Assembly: GCF_014636315.1 (NCBI RefSeq)
Contig: NZ_BMED01000008.1
Span: forward strand, 140,506 to 204,505
DNA: 64,000 nt
Direction: 5' to 3'
DNA from: Parundibacterium terreum
Lineage (GTDB): Bacteria; Pseudomonadota; Gammaproteobacteria; Burkholderiales; Burkholderiaceae_D
Shown here: positions 27,802-37,496 of the stretch, piece after piece
Layout: each line of letters opens with the position of its first letter
Position numbering within the stretch: position 1 is the stretch's first letter
Program-made: the position numbers and the translations under genes
Notes under the pieces: model-generated
Databases searched by the model: none
Told to the model about the DNA's origin: nothing
What the model saw: only the letters and a program-made list of their open reading frames with translations

Positions 27802-29172
27802 TCAGGCGAAAGTGTCGACCATCCCCAGATTGCCGCCGCGGGAAGTTACCGTACTGCTGACTGTTGGCAACGAGCCAATATCCGCATCGGGAAGTCCATG
27901 GCTGAAGCGGTTTGAACTTGATGAGCTATTATTGTTGCCGGCAAACTGGCTGCCGGGATTGGATGACTGTGTGTTGAAGGAAAAGCTGGATAACTGAACG
28001 CCGGCATCGCTCATCATTTGCCTGAGCTTGGGCATGGCAGATTCCAGTGCCTCCCGCACTTCCGGTTGAGCAGTCACAAAGGTGGCGGTCGCCTTGTCAT
28101 TGTTGACGCTCAATACGACTTGCATAGGGCCGAGATCCGGTGGGTTCAGGGTTAATTCGGCAGTTTGTTTGCCGCCTGCAACCATCCACACCACTTTTTG
28201 GCCCACGGCCTGATCCCAGCCTGCCGCGCCTACGCGAGGTGCCAGGTGGTCGGCTGCTGCCGTACTGCCCTGGCTTGCAGTTGCTGCTAGTTGCTGGGCG
28301 AAGTTTTGCTGGACCGGAGCAACGCTGGCGGCGCCATCCTGCATCAGGGCCTTGGCCGATGCCAGTTCCTGGGCCGCTTGTAATTTCTGGTCTGCACCGG
28401 CGGTCGATTCTGCCGGACTGCGAATTTGCTGCAATGCGTCTTTGGCAGCGTCGCGCGAGTCTGTCGTTACCTTTGCCAAGGTGCTTACATCTTTGGCTTT
28501 GGATGCGTCGGTATCCTGTTGGACACCGGCTTTGTCGGCGAGTTGGCTATCTACCGGTTTTTTTCCTGTCAGGTCTGCATCGGTTTTCAGGCCTGCATCC
28601 TTGGCTGCCAGCACCTTGTCGCCAGCGGTGACGTCGGTATCTGCTTTGGCATCCACCAACTGCTTGGATTTGTCTGCTAATCCCGCTTTTTCAGCACCTG
28701 TAATAGCTGACAGGTCTACTTTCTTGTCATCCGATTTATCGGAAGACGGCGCCTTGTCTACCGCCAGTTTTCCCAGATTTTCCACCAGGGCGATTAATTG
28801 CCCGCCGGGAGTTTGGTCGGCAGATGCCGCAGTCTGGTCGGCATTGGTGTCGTCGTCCTTGTCCTTGGCTTCAGTGGGCTTGTCGGTTTTGCCGCTGGCA
28901 TCGGTTTGCGCTGGCTTGTCCGCAGGCTTGCTGTCTACCTGATTGTTATTGGCGCTGCTGTCTTTGTTATTGTTAACATCATTGTTGTTATTGTTGACGT
29001 TATTTTGATTGCTGTTGTTACTGTTGGACGGGCTTTTGGGGCTGGCAATTTCCTTGTTCAGGAACTGGTTGAACGATGGCCCGGACACGTCACTGGAGGC
29101 GGATTTTGTCGATACGGCAGTCGGCAAGAAGTCTGCTTGAGGAGGTACGGAATTCGTGCGCATGATATTCAC
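27802..29172 (-). CDS. fliK: Flagellar hook-length control protein FliK
   Basis: A 456-residue secreted molecular ruler that switches export from hook to filament substrates by acting on FlhB. The N-terminal two thirds are low-complexity (an Asn-rich stretch about 45-80, then Asp/Lys/Ala-rich). The conserved C-terminal domain (about 330-420) has AELTLNPPDLGPMQVVLSV and the following hydrophobic core. Last gene of fliFGHIJK. A second protein with a FliK-like C-terminus is encoded at 36283-37491. Confidence 0.9.
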   Translation of the reverse strand: MNIMRTNSVPPQADFLPTAVSTKSASSDVSGPSFNQFLNKEIASPKSPSNSNNSNQNNVNNNNNDVNNNKDSSANNNQVDSKPADKPAQTDASGKTDKPTEAKDKDDDTNADQTAASADQTPGGQLIALVENLGKLAVDKAPSSDKSDDKKVDLSAITGAEKAGLADKSKQLVDAKADTDVTAGDKVLAAKDAGLKTDADLTGKKPVDSQLADKAGVQQDTDASKAKDVSTLAKVTTDSRDAAKDALQQIRSPAESTAGADQKLQAAQELASAKALMQDGAASVAPVQQNFAQQLAATASQGSTAAADHLAPRVGAAGWDQAVGQKVVWMVAGGKQTAELTLNPPDLGPMQVVLSVNNDKATATFVTAQPEVREALESAMPKLRQMMSDAGVQLSSFSFNTQSSNPGSQFAGNNNSSSSSNRFSHGLPDADIGSLPTVSSTVTSRGGNLGMVDTFA

Positions 29173-29184
29173 CAGAAAATTGCT

Positions 29185-29625
29185 TTAGCGTTTATAAAAA
29201 AAAGATCGGGAAGCATGTTCGTCCATCGCTTTTTGATCCCGTTTTGCTTCCTTGCTCTGCTGCGACACCTCGGCCCTGTTTTGCAGCGTGCCGTATGAGA
29301 GCCGTTTCCGCTCATGGTCTTGCCACAGTTGCCGCGCCAGTTGTATCTTGTGCTCCGCATCTTTGACCACCTGTTTCTGGCCATCAATAGCGCTATCCAG
29401 TTTTCTGATGAAAGACTGAAAATTGTGATACTGCGTAATACTCAAGCCTTTAGCCGCCCCATCCTGGAAACGGGAGTCGTAATCGTCGCGGTACTGCACC
29501 AGCAAAGCCAGTTTCTTTTGCGTTTCCTCATGCGCTCGTATGGCGTTGCCCAGTCTTTTGGCGGCGTCATCGGTATTCTTTTCTTCTATCTCAATCAGGG
29601 TATTGAGCGGAGATTTTTGCGTCAT
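29185..29625 (-). CDS. fliJ: Flagellar export chaperone FliJ
   Basis: A 146-residue, almost wholly coiled-coil protein rich in Lys, Gln and Arg. FliJ sits in the FliI hexamer and recycles export chaperones. Weak sequence conservation is usual for this family; the call rests on size, the coiled coil and the position between fliI and fliK. Confidence 0.9.
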   Translation of the reverse strand: MTQKSPLNTLIEIEEKNTDDAAKRLGNAIRAHEETQKKLALLVQYRDDYDSRFQDGAAKGLSITQYHNFQSFIRKLDSAIDGQKQVVKDAEHKIQLARQLWQDHERKRLSYGTLQNRAEVSQQSKEAKRDQKAMDEHASRSFFYKR

Positions 29626-29657
29626 GATGAGTCAATTATAGAGAGTGGTATCAGATT

Positions 29658-31088
29658 TCATCCGTTGAATAGAGCGGCAAGTCCAGCCAAGCTCTCGGGA
29701 ATGGTCGATTTTTCCATGATGTTTTGTTGCAAAAACGAAACGATATTCGGGTGTAGCCTGATCGCCTCATCCAGCAAGGGATCTGAGCCGGGAGAGTAAG
29801 CGCCAACGCTGATCAGATCTCGGCTTCGTTCGTAACGGGAATACAATTGCTTCAGGCGCCGGGACAATTGCTGATGTTCCGGTGTGGTAATGCTGTGCAT
29901 CGCGCGGCTGATGGATTGCTCAATATCAATTGCCGGATAATGGCCGCTTTCCGCCAGTGTACGGTTCAATACGATATGGCCGTCCAGAATCGCCCGGGCC
30001 GAATCGGCGATCGGATCCTGCTGATCGTCGCCTTCGGTCAATACCGTATAGAAAGCAGTGATGGAACCGCCGCCTTCCTTACCGTTGCCGGCGCGTTCTA
30101 CCAGTATAGGCAATTTTGCAAATACTGACGGCGGGTAACCTTTGGTCGCGGGAGGCTCGCCGATTGCCAGTGCGATTTCACGCTGTGCCATCGCATACCG
30201 GGTCAGCGAATCCATGATCAGCAAGACATCCTTGCCCTGGTCGCGGAAATATTCGGCGATTGTGGTCGCATAGGCGGCGCCCTGCAGGCGCATCAGCGGC
30301 GGTGCATCGGCGGGAGCTGCCACGACTACAGAGCGGGCAAGACCTTCCTTGCCCAGAATCTGCTCGATGAATTCTTTTACTTCGCGGCCGCGTTCGCCGA
30401 TCAGGCCCACCACGATCACATCTGCCGTCGTATAGCGCGCCATCATGCCGAGCAATACGCTTTTACCGACGCCCGAGCCGGCAAACAGACCCAGCCTTTG
30501 GCCGCGGCCTACAGAGAGCATACTATTGATCGCGCGTACACCCACGTCCAGCGTATCGACGATAGGTGCTCTTTCCAGCGGGTTATAAATACGCGCACCT
30601 AGCGGCGCTGATTCCGTGGCGCCCAACGGCCCTAGCGTATCCAGCGGCCTGCCATTGCCGTCCAGCACACGTCCGAGCAATTCGTAGCCCACAGGAAGAT
30701 GGCGGGTGCGGTCGCTAGGGCGGCGTTTCGGATGTTTGGGATTTTCCAGTTGGACCACTTCGGCAGGAAAAACCGGTGTGCCCGGCGTGACGCCTTCCAG
30801 ATCGCTATGCGGCATCAGGAACAGGCTGTCGCCGTCAAAGCCGACCACTTCGGCGTCAATTTTCATGCCGTTTTGCAGATGCACCGAGCAAGCGCTGCCT
30901 ACCGGCAGTTTCAACCCTACAGCTTCCATCACCAGTCCGGTCACCTTGGTCACCCGGCCGGCTGTCTGAAAAGTCTGTATGTGCGGTATCTGCGCTATGC
31001 CCCGTTGCAGCAGCGATTGCCAGGGGTGCATATCGAGCTCGCCCTCCGCCTTGGCCTGGGTTTCGTTCTCGGTTTCAGTGATCGTCAT
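29658..31088 (-). CDS. fliI: Flagellum-specific ATPase FliI
   Basis: A 476-residue ATPase that powers early steps of flagellar export. Walker A is [13 protein letters not shown], and [15 protein letters not shown] and the Walker B region [19 protein letters not shown] are present. A predicted F1-beta-like fold runs from about 120 to 400. The first 35 residues are a variable extension. It starts 12 bases after fliH. Confidence 0.96.
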   Translation of the reverse strand: MTITETENETQAKAEGELDMHPWQSLLQRGIAQIPHIQTFQTAGRVTKVTGLVMEAVGLKLPVGSACSVHLQNGMKIDAEVVGFDGDSLFLMPHSDLEGVTPGTPVFPAEVVQLENPKHPKRRPSDRTRHLPVGYELLGRVLDGNGRPLDTLGPLGATESAPLGARIYNPLERAPIVDTLDVGVRAINSMLSVGRGQRLGLFAGSGVGKSVLLGMMARYTTADVIVVGLIGERGREVKEFIEQILGKEGLARSVVVAAPADAPPLMRLQGAAYATTIAEYFRDQGKDVLLIMDSLTRYAMAQREIALAIGEPPATKGYPPSVFAKLPILVERAGNGKEGGGSITAFYTVLTEGDDQQDPIADSARAILDGHIVLNRTLAESGHYPAIDIEQSISRAMHSITTPEHQQLSRRLKQLYSRYERSRDLISVGAYSPGSDPLLDEAIRLHPNIVSFLQQNIMEKSTIPESLAGLAALFNG

Positions 31089-31100
31089 TGAAGGCTTGCC

Positions 31101-31802
31101 TCAGCTTTTGGGCGGCAGTTGTTTTTTCATCGCGTCGCTGAGCTTATGCCAGCGCGAGGAGAAGCTGGCATCCACCAGGTTCTGCGCCGTTTCCAGCCTG
31201 CATCCGCCTGGCTCCATATGGCTGTCGGTGACGATACGCCAGCCATCCTTGTCCAGTTCATCCCCCATATGGCTCTTGATGATCTCGGCGTCATTCGGAT
31301 TCAATATCAGCTGGGCAGGGCGCTGCACCGATGGCAAACTTTCGACAGCTTCACGTACCACGGGAAGTATCAGTTCCGGATTCAGTTCCAGGCTGGTTCT
31401 CAGCATGGCTTCGGACAGGTCCAGCGCCAGCTTGAATACATCCTGTGTAACCAGCTTGTGCACCGATGCGATCTGTTCTGCGAAATGATGGGCAATGCTC
31501 TGTACCGTGGCCAGTTCGGCATCAATGATTTCCTTGCCGGCAGCGAGTCCTTCCCTATGGCCGTCTTCCTGAGCTTGCTGCAAGCCTAATGCATAGGCTT
31601 CCTTGTAGCCGGCGGCATAGCCTTCCTTGCGCGCCTGTTCACGGGCCTGGTGCATTTCTTCCTGCTGCGCTTTTGCTGCCACGCTGGCATTCAAATTTCT
31701 TTCCGCTACCTGGGATGGACGCTCATCGCCGAAAGAGGCCATTTCCCAGCGTTGAAAGGCCGACATCTGGCCTTTCGGTATGGTGCTATCAGACATAGGC
31801 AT
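31101..31802 (-). CDS. fliH: Flagellar assembly protein FliH
   Basis: A 233-residue regulator of FliI. An N-terminal charged/Gln-rich coiled coil includes the Ala/Gly/Glu-spaced segment EGYAAGYKEAYALGLQQAQ, typical of the FliH GxxxG region. The C-terminal domain (about 110-225) resembles the V-type ATPase E subunit. It overlaps the fliG end by 14 bases. Confidence 0.92.
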   Translation of the reverse strand: MPMSDSTIPKGQMSAFQRWEMASFGDERPSQVAERNLNASVAAKAQQEEMHQAREQARKEGYAAGYKEAYALGLQQAQEDGHREGLAAGKEIIDAELATVQSIAHHFAEQIASVHKLVTQDVFKLALDLSEAMLRTSLELNPELILPVVREAVESLPSVQRPAQLILNPNDAEIIKSHMGDELDKDGWRIVTDSHMEPGGCRLETAQNLVDASFSSRWHKLSDAMKKQLPPKS

Positions 31803-32784
31803 CTTCGCCTTTTGCTCCCAGCATGATCTGTCCTTCGTCTGCCAGACGGCGTACGATCAGCAGGATTTGCTTTTGCTGCGCCTCGACTTCGGACAGGCGA
31901 ACCGGTCCCTTGGACTCGAGATCTTCGCGCATCATTTCTGCCGCGCGCTGCGACATATTCTTGAAGATCTTGTCGCGCATATCCTGGTTGGCACCTTTCA
32001 GTGCAACGATCAGTGAATCGGACTGCACTTCGCGTAGCAGCAACTGTATGCCGCGATCGTCGATTTCCAGGATGTTATCGAAGACGAACATTTCGTCCAT
32101 GATTTTCTCGGCCATATCGCCGTCGTACTTGCGCAGGTTTTCCATCACCGAAGCTTCGTTTTCGCCGCTCATGAAGTTCAGGATTTCTGCCGCCGCGCGC
32201 ACGCCACCGATAGTTTTCTTTTTCAGGCTTTCGTTGCCGGTCAGCAGTTTGGTCAATACATCATTCAGTTCGCGCAGCGCGGTAGGCTGGATACCGTCCA
32301 GCGTCGCAATACGCAGGATGACATCGTTGCGCAGGCGCTCGGTAAACTGGTTAAGGATTTCACAGGCCTGATCCCGCTCCAGATGGACCAGGATGGTGGC
32401 AATAATTTGCGGGTGCTCGTTCTTGATCAGTTCGGCCACGGAAGGGGAGTCCATCCACTTCAGACTCTCGATGCCGCTGGCGTCCTTGCCGCCCAGGATG
32501 CGGTTCAGCAGCGAGGCCGCCTTGTCGTCGCCCAGGGCCTTGGTAAGAACATTCCGGATGTATTCGTCGGAATCAAGACCGACGGATGAGCTGATATTGG
32601 CCTCGGCCTTGAATTCTTCCAGCACCTTGGCAATGTTCTCGTGTGGAATAGCGCCGATCACCGCCATCGCCGCGCCGATTTTTTGTACTTCGCGCGGGCC
32701 CAGGTACTTCATGACCTCGGCTGCGCCGTCTTCACCTAGCGCAAGCATCAGGGTCGCTGCTTTTTGTACGCCGTCATCACTCAT
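31789..32784 (-). CDS. fliG: Flagellar motor switch protein FliG
   Basis: A 331-residue rotor protein that contacts the stator. It has N-terminal FliF-binding, middle (EHPQ motif in KNEHPQIIATILVHL) and C-terminal domains, the last with the charged helix DDRGIQLLLREVQSDSLIVALK involved in torque. Overlaps fliF by 8 bases and fliH by 14. Confidence 0.96.
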   Translation of the reverse strand: MSDDGVQKAATLMLALGEDGAAEVMKYLGPREVQKIGAAMAVIGAIPHENIAKVLEEFKAEANISSSVGLDSDEYIRNVLTKALGDDKAASLLNRILGGKDASGIESLKWMDSPSVAELIKNEHPQIIATILVHLERDQACEILNQFTERLRNDVILRIATLDGIQPTALRELNDVLTKLLTGNESLKKKTIGGVRAAAEILNFMSGENEASVMENLRKYDGDMAEKIMDEMFVFDNILEIDDRGIQLLLREVQSDSLIVALKGANQDMRDKIFKNMSQRAAEMMREDLESKGPVRLSEVEAQQKQILLIVRRLADEGQIMLGAKGEDAYV

Positions 32785-34516
32785 TGCTTACCCATTTCTT
32801 GATTACGTTTGCCACAATTTTCGGGTCGTTCTTCGCCAGGTCTATTGCCATCTGCAGGTCGTTCTCATAAGGAGAGCCATGCTTGACGATATTGCCTTCT
32901 GCATCCCTGGTCAGGCTGACTATTGCGCCTTCTTCTTCGTCGCCGCCGTTCTCCAGGCGGGCGGCTTCTGCTTCCGCTTCTTCCTGTTCCAGTCTGGCTT
33001 TTTCCTCTGCCGCGGCTTCTGCTTCCGCTTTCAGGCGGTCACGCTCTTCCTGGCCCGACAGTTTATACAACAAAGGTTTCAGGTAGGCAAAGAACAGATA
33101 TCCCAATACTAGCGCGACCAGCAGATACTTGCCGACTTCTTTCATCAAGTCCCAGAACCAGGCTTGTTTCCAGAATGGTAATTCCACTATAGAGTCTTTT
33201 TCAGGGCTGGCAAATGGACTGTTGACAACATTCACCGTATCTCCGCGATCCTTGTTGTAACCCATGGCTTCTTTAACAAGATCAGTGATCTGGGCTTTCT
33301 CCTGCTCGGTCAGCGGAATGTTGTTTACTTTGCCGTTTTTGTCGACATCGCGCTTGTAATTGATCACCACACCCACTGTCAGACGCTTGATGCCGCCCAT
33401 GGGTTGCTGCGTATAGCGTATCGTCTTGTCCACCTCATAGTTCACGGTGGAATCTTTTTGTACCAGTGCTGTATTGGAGGCCGTAGTGGAGTTTGCGGCA
33501 CCGCTGGCGACGATAGGTGCAATGGCAGGCACCGGCGGCTGGTTGGACAGTGCGCCTGGAATGCCGGAAGGATTCTGGTTTTTATTGAAGCTCTCGCTGG
33601 ACTGCTGGCTGCGGATTGCCTGAGGTTCCGGCGGCGAATTCGGTCTGTAGCTTTCTGCTGCCTGCTCGCTGCGGGAAAAGTCGACATCGGCAGTAGCTTC
33701 CGCGTGTACGTTAGTCGGTCCCACGATAGGCGCGATGATGGATTCCACGCGTTTGATGATGTTTTGCTGTATGTCCTGGATATACTTGAGCTGGGAAGGG
33801 TCCAGGATGTTGGGGCCGTTCTGCTTGTTCGGATCAGACAGCAGATTGCCGTTCTGGTCGACGATGGTCACATTCTTGGTGGTCAGTTCCGGCACGCTGC
33901 TGGCTACCAGATGCACGATGGCGGACACCTGCTGCTGGTCCATGATGCGGCCGGGGTAGAGGTTCAGCAGTACGGAGGCGGTAGGCTTTTGCTGGTCACG
34001 GATAAATACGGAAGCCTTGGGGATCGCCAGATGCACGCGCGCCGATTGTACGGAGGATACAGATTCTATGGAGCGGGCCAGCTCGCCTTCCAGCGCGCGC
34101 TGGAAGTTGACTTGTTCCAGGAACTGGGAAATACCTAGCTTCTGGTTTTCCATCAGTTCAAAACCGACATTACCGCCTTTTGGCAGGCCCTGCGCCGCCA
34201 GCTTCAGCCTGGCGTCATGCACCTGGTTGGCTGGAACCAGGATGGCGTTGCCGCTTTCCGAATATTTGTAGGGGACATTCATTGTTTGCAATTGTGCAAC
34301 AATGGCACCGCCATCCCTGTCGTTAAAGTTGGAAAACAGGACTTTATAGTCCGGTTGCTGGCCCCATAGCCAGACTGCAACCATGATGCCGATAACCAAT
34401 GCAGCGCCCAGGCCCATCAGCGCAGTACGCACGGCCGGTGTCTGCGGGATGCCGAAAATGCTCGGTACCGGTGCCGGCGCCGGTTCACCCAGTGCGGTTT
34501 CTTCAGCGATTGCCAT
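32777..34516 (-). CDS. fliF: Flagellar MS-ring protein FliF
   Basis: A 579-residue inner-membrane ring protein. The first membrane segment is at about 30-51 and the second at about 445-475 (KYLLVALVLGYLFFAYLK). Between them are the periplasmic ring-building motifs and a disordered Ser/Asn/Pro linker (about 290-350). The C-terminal tail that binds FliG ends in PKIVANVIKKWV. First gene of fliFGHIJK. Confidence 0.96.
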   Translation of the reverse strand: MAIAEETALGEPAPAPVPSIFGIPQTPAVRTALMGLGAALVIGIMVAVWLWGQQPDYKVLFSNFNDRDGGAIVAQLQTMNVPYKYSESGNAILVPANQVHDARLKLAAQGLPKGGNVGFELMENQKLGISQFLEQVNFQRALEGELARSIESVSSVQSARVHLAIPKASVFIRDQQKPTASVLLNLYPGRIMDQQQVSAIVHLVASSVPELTTKNVTIVDQNGNLLSDPNKQNGPNILDPSQLKYIQDIQQNIIKRVESIIAPIVGPTNVHAEATADVDFSRSEQAAESYRPNSPPEPQAIRSQQSSESFNKNQNPSGIPGALSNQPPVPAIAPIVASGAANSTTASNTALVQKDSTVNYEVDKTIRYTQQPMGGIKRLTVGVVINYKRDVDKNGKVNNIPLTEQEKAQITDLVKEAMGYNKDRGDTVNVVNSPFASPEKDSIVELPFWKQAWFWDLMKEVGKYLLVALVLGYLFFAYLKPLLYKLSGQEERDRLKAEAEAAAEEKARLEQEEAEAEAARLENGGDEEEGAIVSLTRDAEGNIVKHGSPYENDLQMAIDLAKNDPKIVANVIKKWVSNE

Positions 34517-34727
34517 GTCTTGCCTCGTGCTTCATCGGGGGAGTGTGCTGCATTTCTATTTCCAATCCGGGGTTTTTTCCTTGATACGAATTTTGCTGTG
34601 ATTTGGAAAAATCAATTGCGAGAGCAAACTTGTTTTTGCCCTTCTTATCGAAGCTAGCCGGAGATGTTGGAGTGCTAATGTGATGGGGTGGCGAAAATGC
34701 GGATCAAAGCCGCTGCCGGATGTCTTA

Positions 34728-34755
34728 TCAATTTTCGGTTCGCTATAGCTGATAA
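34728..34755 (+). promoter_or_regulatory. Possible FliA-type promoter for fliE
   Basis: TCAATTTT, 12 bases, GCTGATAA resembles the sigma-28 pattern (TAAAGTTT-N11-GCCGATAA in enterobacteria) with one extra spacer base. A start near 34762 would leave a leader of about 15 bases containing the AAGAGGT before fliE. Confidence 0.35.
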
Positions 34756-34776
34756 AGATGACCAAGAGGTACAAAA

Positions 34777-35118
34777 ATGGGTGGAATTGATACTAGCAGA
34801 ATAGATGCGATGGTAGCACAGCTAAGGGCTGCGTCCGCGCGCATGGAGGGGGGCATTCCCAATCCCGTTTCGCCGGCGACAGGAAGCGCTTCAAAGGTAG
34901 ACTTTGCCGATATGCTGAAGGGTTCGCTGGACCAGGTGAATAGCATGCAGGTGAATGCGGACCAGTTGGGGCAGAAGTTTTCGCTGGGTGACGACAAGGT
35001 CAGCTTGTCTGATGTCATGATTTCGATGCAAAAAGCCAACATCTCCTTCCAGACTTCTATCCAGGTGAGGAACAAACTGGTGTCGGCCTACCATGACATC
35101 ATGAATATGCAGATTTGA
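34777..35118 (+). CDS. fliE: Flagellar hook-basal body protein FliE
   Basis: A 113-residue rod protein that joins the MS ring to the rod. The C-terminal part has the family pattern FADMLKGSLDQVN, VSLSDVMISMQKANISFQTSIQVRNKLVSAYHDIMNMQI. The N-terminal 40 residues are variable. It is the only flagellar gene on the plus strand, divergent from fliF with a 260-base gap between them. A good AAGAGGT stands before the ATG, and a bidirectional terminator follows. Confidence 0.95.
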   Translation: MGGIDTSRIDAMVAQLRAASARMEGGIPNPVSPATGSASKVDFADMLKGSLDQVNSMQVNADQLGQKFSLGDDKVSLSDVMISMQKANISFQTSIQVRNKLVSAYHDIMNMQI

Positions 35119-35132
35119 TCTGGCTGATACTG

Positions 35133-35175
35133 AAAAAAACCTGGCATCCTGTAAAGGATGCCAGGTTTTTGTTTT
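35133..35175. terminator. Bidirectional terminator between fliE and ycgR
   Basis: A 12-bp perfect stem (35139-35150 with 35155-35166) with GTAA loop is flanked by an A run on the left and T runs on the right. It ends fliE on the plus strand and ycgR on the minus strand. Confidence 0.93.
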
Positions 35176-35176
35176 T

Positions 35177-35938
35177 CTAGCGTATGCCGGTCATCTTGGC
35201 GTTGCGTTCGCGCTCCAGCTTCATGATGTAGCGCTGTATGCTGGACAGCACGGAGTTGGATAAGTCCATGAACTGGCAACCCAGCCGGCGGTTGGATTTG
35301 CCATTCAGCAGGATCAGGTCCTGTGAATTCCGCACTTGCAGCGTGACATCGATCAGGCCTATCGTCGGCAGATCAATCTTGCAGTTCTTGTATTCGGTAC
35401 CGATCGCGCAGTCTATGATCTTGCGGTCATCCAGGATGGCCACGCCGCCGCAACTGATATCCACCAGCGACAATTTTACTGTTTCCGTACGATTTTCTTC
35501 GGACAGCGTCATCTGGCAGCGTATAGGATTGGACAGCGGGGTATTGATACGGTAGTACTCGCGCCTTTGCAGCCTGATCATACTGGTCGGAATGCCGAAC
35601 TGCAGTGCCGGCCGATTTTCGAAATCGGTGCGCTGTATGCCGGTCGATGAAAATTGTATGCTGATCCTGTCCAGCAGGCCTTCAAACGATACCCGCGGCG
35701 CTTCCACGATGCGTTGATTGGCCAGTTGGCCCGGGGCGCTGTCGATGATGACGGTGTTATTGGCGTCGTCCACTTCCAGGATGGATGTGATGAAAACTTC
35801 GGACCCGCCGTTAATCATCATGCTGATCAACTGGTTGGCTTCTTTCAGGCCGCGCAATAGCGAGATGATTTCACGTCGCGAGTCGACCTGAAATGGACTT
35901 TGGTTCTCGGTGCCCAACACTGGAGGAGCTGATTGCAT
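35177..35938 (-). CDS. ycgR: Flagellar brake protein YcgR (PilZ domain)
   Basis: A c-di-GMP effector that slows the flagellar motor by contacting FliG or MotA. The protein (253 residues from MQSAPPVLGTEN) has an N-terminal YcgR-type domain (about 20-125) and a C-terminal PilZ domain with the ligand-binding LQRREYYRINTP and DISCGGVAI motifs. The frame is open up to 36079, but that start would overlap the flhB-like gene by 80 bases, so I prefer the ATG at 35938, although no strong ribosome site stands before it. A diguanylate cyclase gene is at 56209-57867. Confidence 0.88.
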   Translation of the reverse strand: MQSAPPVLGTENQSPFQVDSRREIISLLRGLKEANQLISMMINGGSEVFITSILEVDDANNTVIIDSAPGQLANQRIVEAPRVSFEGLLDRISIQFSSTGIQRTDFENRPALQFGIPTSMIRLQRREYYRINTPLSNPIRCQMTLSEENRTETVKLSLVDISCGGVAILDDRKIIDCAIGTEYKNCKIDLPTIGLIDVTLQVRNSQDLILLNGKSNRRLGCQFMDLSNSVLSSIQRYIMKLERERNAKMTGIR

Positions 35939-35999
35939 ATACGTTTGTGGTGACCTGAAATGGATGAGTGGGAAATGTGCTTCCAGCCTGATTTCCGGA

Positions 36000-36296
36000 T
36001 CAGATATCCGGTTTTCTGGATTCTCCAGATTTCTCTCTCTCAATATGGTATAGCCAAGCGAGCAGTTCTGCAACCGCACGGTACAAGGCAGGCGGAATAT
36101 CCTGGTCCAGCTCCACCTTCATCAACAGCGATACCAGTTCCTTGGACTGATGGACAAACACGCCATGCTCCTTGGCCTTGGAGATGATGGCTTCAGCGAT
36201 CAGGCCACGGCCTTTCGCGACCACTTTAGGCGTGGTAGCGCCGCCCTGATAGGCGAGTGCGACCGCGCTTTGCATGTCGGATTTAGGCTTTGTCAT
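36000..36296 (-). CDS. FlhB C-terminal-domain homologue (FlhX type)
   Basis: A 98-residue soluble protein that matches only the cytoplasmic domain of FlhB/YscU (AVALAYQGGATTPKVVAKGRGLIAEAIISKAKEHGV, then VELDQDIPPALYRAVAELLAWLYHIE). The NPTH autocleavage motif that precedes this region in FlhB is missing. The protein thus resembles the already cleaved FlhB C-terminal piece. Such stand-alone homologues are known in several flagellated bacteria and can partly replace that piece. It overlaps the FliK-like gene by 14 bases, which suggests that they work together in export switching. Confidence 0.88.
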   Translation of the reverse strand: MTKPKSDMQSAVALAYQGGATTPKVVAKGRGLIAEAIISKAKEHGVFVHQSKELVSLLMKVELDQDIPPALYRAVAELLAWLYHIEREKSGESRKPDI

Positions 36297-37491
36297 CCTT
36301 TTTCACCGAAAAACTGTCCAGTTGAGCGCCTGCTTGCTTCAGCGCTTGCGCCAATGTTACAGCATGTTCCTGTAAAGCGGTGGCGGAGGATTCAGAGTCG
36401 GTGCGGACGAAAATCTGCAGATGTTCGCCATGCAGGTTGATCGTTGCGGCAATTGCCCCCAGATGCGGCAGCTCGAAGCGCACGGTGCTTTGCCATGATT
36501 GTTCGGGTTCGGTCTGCTGGCTTTTGTTCTTTTCGGTGTTGCGGGTGACTTCCCATTCCATGGGTTGGCCCGGAAGCAGGTTGCCTTGCCAGACGATGCG
36601 TTGCTGTTCCAGCGTATTCAATTGAAGATTGACCATTTGCGCAAGTTCGGTGCCCTTGGCTCCATTGACCCCGTTCATGTCGGCGTCATTACCCAGGGCC
36701 TTGCCGATTTGCGCCTGCGGCTCCCGCATCAGGTCATTCAGCGGGCGCTTGCCCTCGGCCCAGTCGGCCACATGCGATTCATAGAACAGACCGCTGGAGC
36801 TGATGGTCTGCTTCAGCGTGTCGGCCATTTTGTCGGTATGCGCCATCGCCTCGCTGGACGCCGCTAGCGGGGTCTTGCCGACCAGCGAGTTTGGCGCTCC
36901 CTGTTCCTGGGCAGACCGCAGCATTTGGTCGATCAGTTTTCCTGCATTGCTCAAAATGGTCGGCGCACTGGATGCATGGTCGGCTTGGGGAGCCTGGTTT
37001 GTCGCCGTTTTGGCATCCAGCACCTGTCCGGTTTTGACAGCTTCAGTCTTTTCTTGGCCGGTTTCCGCCAGATAGGTGCCCAAGGGGTTTTGTTTGGAGC
37101 CGGCCAGAGGATTGGTATTGTCCTTGCCGTCGGTCTTTTGCTGGGCACCTTCTACCAGTTCCTGGCGCGTCAAGGCGACTGTGGTCGCAGATCCTTCGCC
37201 GGATTCCAGCAGGAAGGTAGGGCGGGGATTGGTCGAGATGAGGGTGAGTGGCAGGGAGGTGCCGGCTTTACTGTCTTTGGGGAGCGCCATGCGGGCGGTG
37301 GCGCCGTCCAGGCGGACTACAAAGGTACCGTCATTCAGACGGGACAGGATTTCGCCCTGAATCTGCTTCCCAACCACCAGTTGGGATAGCCTGGAAACGA
37401 CATCCTGCCTTGTTTCTCCTACGGATGCTGCCGAGTTGGGAGCGTCAACCGATGGCGGCGGTCTGACTTGGTTGTCGACCCTTGGCAGCAT
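36283..37491 (-). CDS. Second FliK-like hook-length control protein
   Basis: A 402-residue protein with a variable N-terminal region and a C-terminal Flg_hook/FliK-like domain (about 310-395: STVRFELPHLGAIAATINL, followed by LQIFVRTDSESSATALQEH). It is distinct from FliK at 27802-29172. It lies between fliT and the FlhB-like gene, with which it overlaps by 14 bases. It may act on the FlhB-like protein or be a divergent ruler. The start is 5 bases after fliT. Confidence 0.78.
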   Translation of the reverse strand: MLPRVDNQVRPPPSVDAPNSAASVGETRQDVVSRLSQLVVGKQIQGEILSRLNDGTFVVRLDGATARMALPKDSKAGTSLPLTLISTNPRPTFLLESGEGSATTVALTRQELVEGAQQKTDGKDNTNPLAGSKQNPLGTYLAETGQEKTEAVKTGQVLDAKTATNQAPQADHASSAPTILSNAGKLIDQMLRSAQEQGAPNSLVGKTPLAASSEAMAHTDKMADTLKQTISSSGLFYESHVADWAEGKRPLNDLMREPQAQIGKALGNDADMNGVNGAKGTELAQMVNLQLNTLEQQRIVWQGNLLPGQPMEWEVTRNTEKNKSQQTEPEQSWQSTVRFELPHLGAIAATINLHGEHLQIFVRTDSESSATALQEHAVTLAQALKQAGAQLDSFSVKKDDKA

Positions 37492-37496
37492 AGTGA

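Noticed and set aside
34600-34630. A sigma-54-like GG...GC pattern upstream of fliF on the minus strand.
   Set aside because: GG and GC elements are about three bases too far apart for a -24/-12 promoter.
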